NCBI GenBank assembly: GCA_963854835.1 | Contig: OY978526.1 | Location: forward strand, 92,084,140 to 92,148,139 | Direction: 5' to 3' | From: Megamerina dolium | Taxonomy: Eukaryota > Arthropoda > Insecta > Diptera > Megamerinidae | Length of the DNA stretch: 64,000 bases | In this document: in pieces, positions 61,401 to 64,000 of the stretch | Layout: the number at the start of each line of letters is the position of its first letter | How positions within the stretch are numbered: the first letter of the stretch is position 1 | The notes under the pieces: generated by a model | Seen by the model: only the letters and a program-made list of their open reading frames with translations | What the model was told of the DNA's origin: nothing | Databases searched by the model: none | Position numbers and translations under genes: made by a program

Positions 61401-61793
61401 CATATATATTTTTCATTTTATTTGGATTTTTCACTAACATATTTTTTTTTCAATTTATTTTGTTCATTTTTTTATTGTTTTTAAATAAATATATTTTAGC
61501 TAGAGGAAATAAAAACCAAAGAACGTAATATTGGGCAATTAAAAAGAGATTTACAAATATTACAAAATAAACCACAATCACAAGTAAGTGATAAAAGCAG
61601 AAATGCAACGATTACACAACAATTACAAACAACGAAAACAAGTAAAACGATCGATAACAAACCAAAGAAGTTACAACAAAATGGTAAACAACAAAAACAA
61701 CAAAACGAGATAGCTTTATCCACATCCTGTTCGCATAAGAAAGAGGATACTAAGGATAAGAATGCTACAAATCAGGTTCAAACTCCAAATGAG
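51860..61793 (+). CDS. Long coiled-coil protein resembling the JAKMIP family, 3' end missing
   Basis: Four coding exons encode 529 residues and the reading frame leaves the window still open. Residues 1-265 look disordered: Gln-rich 31-45, an Asn/Gly/Ser-rich block 113-150, a basic run KLKRKKK, a Thr run 243-251 and VPPPPRLKRK. From about 266 to 460 the chain is heptad-rich coiled coil. The stretch spanning the last three exons (EIIALKEANK, NCDAERRKAADMRALK, EISRLLEEIKTKERNIGQLK) lines up in order with the first coiled coil of vertebrate JAKMIP1-3 as I remember it, which bind microtubules and Tyk2. Microtubule or Golgi association is therefore inferred, not shown. Another coiled-coil family cannot be excluded. 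The start at 52441 (context AATAAAATGG) is the first ATG after an in-frame stop at 52234. Exons 2-4 are spaced by introns holding a mariner, a nested receptor gene and a SINE. Confidence 0.78.
52441..53369 (+). CDS. JAKMIP-like gene, first coding exon
   Basis: The exon encodes residues 1-309 and part of Arg310. It contains the low-complexity N-terminal half and the first heptads (IQKLNALTEQLRLEINELK). Donor GTAAAC begins at 53370. The splice joins TTA-AG to A-GCC in the next exon, keeping frame. Confidence 0.85.
53487..54543 (+). mobile_element. Mariner in the first intron of the JAKMIP-like gene
   Basis: AGGTGTAGTAAAAAGAAATC and, inverted, AGGTCTAGTAAAAAGAAATC are ends of ~30 bp. A transposase starts MDTSKEKIRHILQFFFDKDE at 53670, reads to VQELNIAQKK, and resumes VFWDWQGIIYYELL, HQDNARPHTS and [14 protein letters not shown] deletion has removed the first catalytic region. 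It occupies 1057 of the 1460 bp of this intron, so the ancestral intron was about 400 bp. Confidence 0.88.
54830..55079 (+). CDS. JAKMIP-like gene, second coding exon
   Basis: This 250-bp exon follows acceptor GCCCCACAG and encodes AQNESETRKWKNE through NLEEKKM, a continuous coiled coil with a short Ser-rich break. Donor GTAAGT is at 55080. The exon end lies 99 bp from the stop codon of the receptor gene on the other strand. Confidence 0.88.
55179..56745 (-). CDS. Ionotropic receptor exon 2 (ligand-binding and channel domains)
   Basis: This 1567-bp exon follows acceptor ATTTTCAG and carries the whole ligand-binding domain and the three membrane segments, ending WEHKRH-stop at 55179. An ATTAAA-type polyadenylation signal is possible on the minus strand near 55142-55147, before the neighbouring exon on the other strand. 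Confidence 0.92.
55179..57087 (-). CDS. Divergent ionotropic receptor (IR family chemoreceptor), complete
   Basis: Two exons (56831-57087 and 55179-56745) encode a 607-residue receptor. IRs are insect relatives of ionotropic glutamate receptors, act as ligand-gated cation channels in sensory neurons, and usually need a co-receptor. Order of parts: signal peptide (about 1-27), short N-terminal region, ligand-binding lobe S1 (about 210-326), membrane segment M1 (333-352, VWLPIFLSIPLAYTFCVLFY), pore region with ASTLSMPFS (about 366-376), M2 (385-405, LFLFFWLFYGMLICNAFKG, then NLTSNLVF), lobe S2 (411-576), and M3 (579-600) followed by a short basic tail. The length is normal for a fly divergent IR. 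The start is the first of two tandem ATGs; an upstream TTG is not used. The gene lies wholly inside an intron of the plus-strand coiled-coil gene, suggesting independent, tissue-restricted expression. Which Drosophila IR it matches is not clear to me. Confidence 0.93.
56831..57087 (-). CDS. Ionotropic receptor exon 1 (signal peptide, N-terminus)
   Basis: The exon encodes 85 residues plus two bases of Arg86, beginning MMSLIVFCVLNIFT, a clear hydrophobic leader. Donor GTAAGT is at 56830-56825. Joined to exon 2 it reads SIR-NRVRTTPLE without a stop. The intron is 85 bp. Confidence 0.9.
57088..57620. other. Receptor 5' flank; no other feature
   Basis: Intron of the coiled-coil gene upstream of the receptor start. 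Apart from the TATA-like word, I see nothing distinctive. Confidence 0.5.
57135..57144 (-). promoter_or_regulatory. Possible TATA box of the ionotropic receptor gene
   Basis: The minus strand reads TATATAAAAG about 50 bp above the first ATG. The spacing would give a very short 5' UTR. The region is AT-rich, so the match is only suggestive. Confidence 0.3.
57621..58172. mobile_element. PIF/Harbinger-like MITE, copy 2 (552 bp)
   Basis: Perfect 14-bp ends TAGCCTAGACAGAC and GTCTGTCTAGGCTA are flanked by TTA on both sides (57618-57620, 58173-58175). TTA target duplications are typical of PIF/Harbinger. Subterminal words ACTTAATCCG and CGTTAATCCGGATTAACG match copy 1. Confidence 0.9.
58173..59117. 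other. No gene seen: intron sequence
   Basis: AT-rich remainder of the intron that holds the receptor, up to the acceptor at 59117. Confidence 0.6.
59118..59231 (+). CDS. JAKMIP-like gene, third coding exon
   Basis: This 114-bp exon (38 codons, phase 0 at both ends) follows acceptor TTTACAG and encodes INCDAERRKAADMRALK to EISRL. It is the part most like JAKMIP proteins. Donor GTAAGT starts at 59232. A (GTT)n tract follows in the intron. Confidence 0.88.
59268..59293. repeat. (GTT)n microsatellite
   Basis: Eight GTT units in the third intron of the coiled-coil gene. Confidence 0.85.
59477..59809 (-). mobile_element. SINE (tail type A) with a short internal deletion
   Basis: Head with TCAGTGGTTAG and GGTTCAATCACC, core and tail as in 48852-49241, but AAGCATTTTTC runs straight into GAAAGAAAAATC, losing ~60 bp of the body. 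Confidence 0.82.
59810..61499. other. No gene seen: intron sequence
   Basis: Intron of the coiled-coil gene up to its fourth exon. A (T)-rich tract precedes the acceptor at 61499. Confidence 0.55.
61500..61793 (+). CDS. JAKMIP-like gene, fourth coding exon
   Basis: This 294-bp exon (98 codons) follows acceptor ATATTTTAG and encodes LEEIKTKERNIGQLKRD, then a Gln/Lys/Thr-rich linker ending QVQTPNE. Donor GTAAGT starts at 61794. The next exon is past 64000. Confidence 0.85.
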
Positions 61794-62194
61794 GTAAGTT
61801 TTGGCAATGGAAATGTACTTGTATGTATATATAATATGTAGTATAAGAAATCTTGGAATATTTTAGAAGAAAAATGAAAAATGTAAAAATACTATTTATC
61901 AGTTGTAATTAAAAAATTGATTAATTTGTCATTTGACAATCACTGGTGCATTATACATATCTAAAAGCCTTATCGAAATTTTCTCATGATGATTTCGGGA
62001 GATGAAAAACGAATCAGTGACTGGGTTAGGCTGCTCCATGTGATAGAATAAGAACAGATTTTTTTCTCATGTTTACCATGAGATATTGGTGCATCAGCAT
62101 ACAGCCTGTATCGCGTACTGTTCTATATGTTTCGTTTAAACAGAAAATTGGTAAAATTTGATGATCTAAATGAGGTGATAAATTTCGACGCATA

Positions 62195-63031
62195 TACGAG
62201 GATGGTCCCAGAACTACCCGACCTAACAAAGAAAACAACAAATTTGGGAAAATTTTTCTTTATTTCTCAACATAATCTCCCTTTAGCTCTGTACACTTTT
62301 CCCAGCGATATTCTATAGCTTCGATACCATGTTTATAGTATGAACTATCCACTGTTTTGACTGCTCCTTTGTCTCAGGTGTGAAGTGGTGGACCCATGCC
62401 TTATCTATGGTAACGAATCCATGCAAAAACGCGGCTTTATTACTGTAAAACATCGCCAAACACTCTATAGAAACATCTTCACGACGTTGTTTTTGTTCTA
62501 TTGTGAGCAAACCCATCTTGCACACAGCTTTTTCATCTCCAAATTTTCAGTCAATATACGATGTATAGCACTTTTTGAAATGCCTGTAAATTCACCTAGC
62601 TCACGCACCTTCAGCCGGCGAACATCCAATACTATTTTGTGGATTTTCTTAACCGTTTCTGGCGTGACCATCTCAGTTAGTCGACCACTACGGTGTTCGT
62701 CTTGGCAGCTTGTACAAGCTTGTTTAAACTCTGCCACCCAATATTTTATGGTTATAAACAAAGGAGCAGACTCCCCCAGAGTAGAATCTAGTTCGGCTTT
62801 AATATTCGTTGTACTGAGACCTTTCAAATAAAAATATTGAATTACATAACGGTGACCAATTTTTTCCATGTTTACAAATTCATTAAGGTCGTTGACTTTC
62901 GATGGCTCCAAAAAAAATACTGAACAACGTGACTCCTTGAAACTCATTGCCACTTTTCACCAAAGTAATTTTTTTCAAACTACTGACGCCATCTATATGT
63001 CAGGTCGGGTAGTTCTGGGACCACCCTCGTA
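62195..63031 (-). mobile_element. Mariner family A, internal-deletion copy 4 (~837 bp)
   Basis: TACGAGGATGGTCCCAGAAC and GTTCTGGGACCACCCTCGTA ends. The minus-strand frame keeps the start MEKIGHRYVIQYF, the HTH segments and TIDKAWVHHFTPETKEQSKQ (first catalytic Asp present), then jumps into the last ~25 codons. The second and third catalytic regions are deleted. It lies in the intron after the fourth coding exon. Confidence 0.92.
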
Positions 63032-64000
63032 AGTGCCAACTAAATACATATATAAATGTCACATTTCATTTAGTACATGTTACGAAAAATATGTTATCTT
63101 CTATCTTAGGCGACGACATACATTTCAATCGAATCGAATTCAACAATTGAGTGCTGTGCACTGATTAATGATACTATTTTATTTGAATTTAAATACAAAT
63201 TCCAATGTATTATAAATTATCAAATCTTATCGTACACTAAATAAAATTTGTGAGAAATGGTTATATTTCGACTTTCGATATATATTAATAACCAATCACA
63301 TTTATTATGTGCTGACGAATTCAACAAGTTCAATGCAATAAATCACAAAGGCTGAATGGCCCATTTCTATGCCTAATAACAAAATGTATTAATATATTTG
63401 AGTAATTTATGTGTAAAATAGTTTTGCATAAAAGAAATCAGATACCTGTAGATTGGCAGATTTTTTTTAGTTGTAAAGAAACGGTGAAAGTTATTTGAAA
63501 TCTCTGATAATTTCTTATTTTCTTCAAATTTGTAAGTTTTTATTATAGAGATTATAGTTTTAAATTCTTAGACTTTCAATGGGGAATTAATTATTCTACT
63601 CACACAAATGATATAATAAAGAGTAAATAAAATATTACTAAAGATGAAATTAAAATATCATTATCAATAGTCTCATTAGCAAATGTTAAAAATTGTTGAA
63701 TTTACTAATCTTCTTGAGTATTGAAAAAATAATGAAAATTTTTGCCAGCCAAATTTCGCTGATAAATGTATATTCAATGCCCCTGGATGGTCCTCATATC
63801 TCAAATAATTAGGTATACATTTTTGAAACGCCCCTTTTTAACGTGAGAGGTAATAATTAAGTTAAAAAAAAGAAAATATAGTATAACGAAAATTTTAAAA
63901 TTATTGAACAAAGAATCACAAAAATTTAAAGAATTTAATACCTTATACATACAAAAGAAACCTTCGTTTGATTAAGAAGTAAGACAAAAAAGAAAAAAAT
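63032..64000. other. No gene seen: intron sequence to window edge
   Basis: AT-rich. No exon of the coiled-coil gene recognised before the edge. Confidence 0.5.

Overview
This is nuclear DNA of a higher fly (Diptera, Brachycera). The evidence is a strongly AT-rich background, split genes with GT-AG introns, a chaperonin eta subunit very close to the dipteran form, an insect-specific ionotropic receptor, and a dense layer of Tc1/mariner elements and tRNA-derived SINEs. I cannot fix the family from sequence alone; a tephritid or calyptrate fly would fit. The window holds three host protein genes. All the remaining structure I can recognise is mobile-element derived.

Left part (1-22.5 kb), minus strand: the gene for CCT7 (TCP-1 eta). 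The start codon sits alone at an exon end (22443-22445), followed by exons at 21780-22040, 20899-21718, 20702-20836 and 8357-8545. The last ~75 codons lie beyond the left edge. The compact 5' exons are separated by introns of ~60 bp, but the fourth intron is 12.2 kb and the fifth exceeds 8.3 kb. Both are filled with transposon relics: a hAT element carrying a mariner and a SINE inside it, several Tc1/mariner types, a TTAA-flanked piggyBac-like MITE, a 31-bp-TIR MITE and SINEs.

Middle part (22.5-51.8 kb): no convincing host gene. It carries at least eight Tc1/mariner copies, two or three non-LTR retrotransposon tails with RNase H or RT remains, a short LTR-retrotransposon integrase relic, SINEs, and a PIF/Harbinger-like MITE inside a mariner relic. 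The rest is AT-rich unique-looking sequence.

Right part (51.8-64 kb), plus strand: a split gene for a long coiled-coil protein that resembles the JAKMIP (Janus kinase and microtubule interacting protein) family, with coding exons at 52441-53369, 54830-55079, 59118-59231 and 61500-61793, continuing past the right edge. A complete two-exon divergent ionotropic receptor gene lies on the opposite strand inside its 4.0-kb second intron (55179-57087). The other introns hold a mariner, a second copy of the PIF-like MITE, and a SINE.

The main themes are: one ~1.3-kb mariner with four separate ~0.8-kb internal-deletion derivatives in the same 64 kb; a SINE superfamily with a shared core and two different 3' tails; several nested insertions that give relative ages; and a chemoreceptor gene nested in the intron of a cytoskeletal-type gene. 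I see no tRNA gene that looks functional, and no rRNA or CRISPR array.
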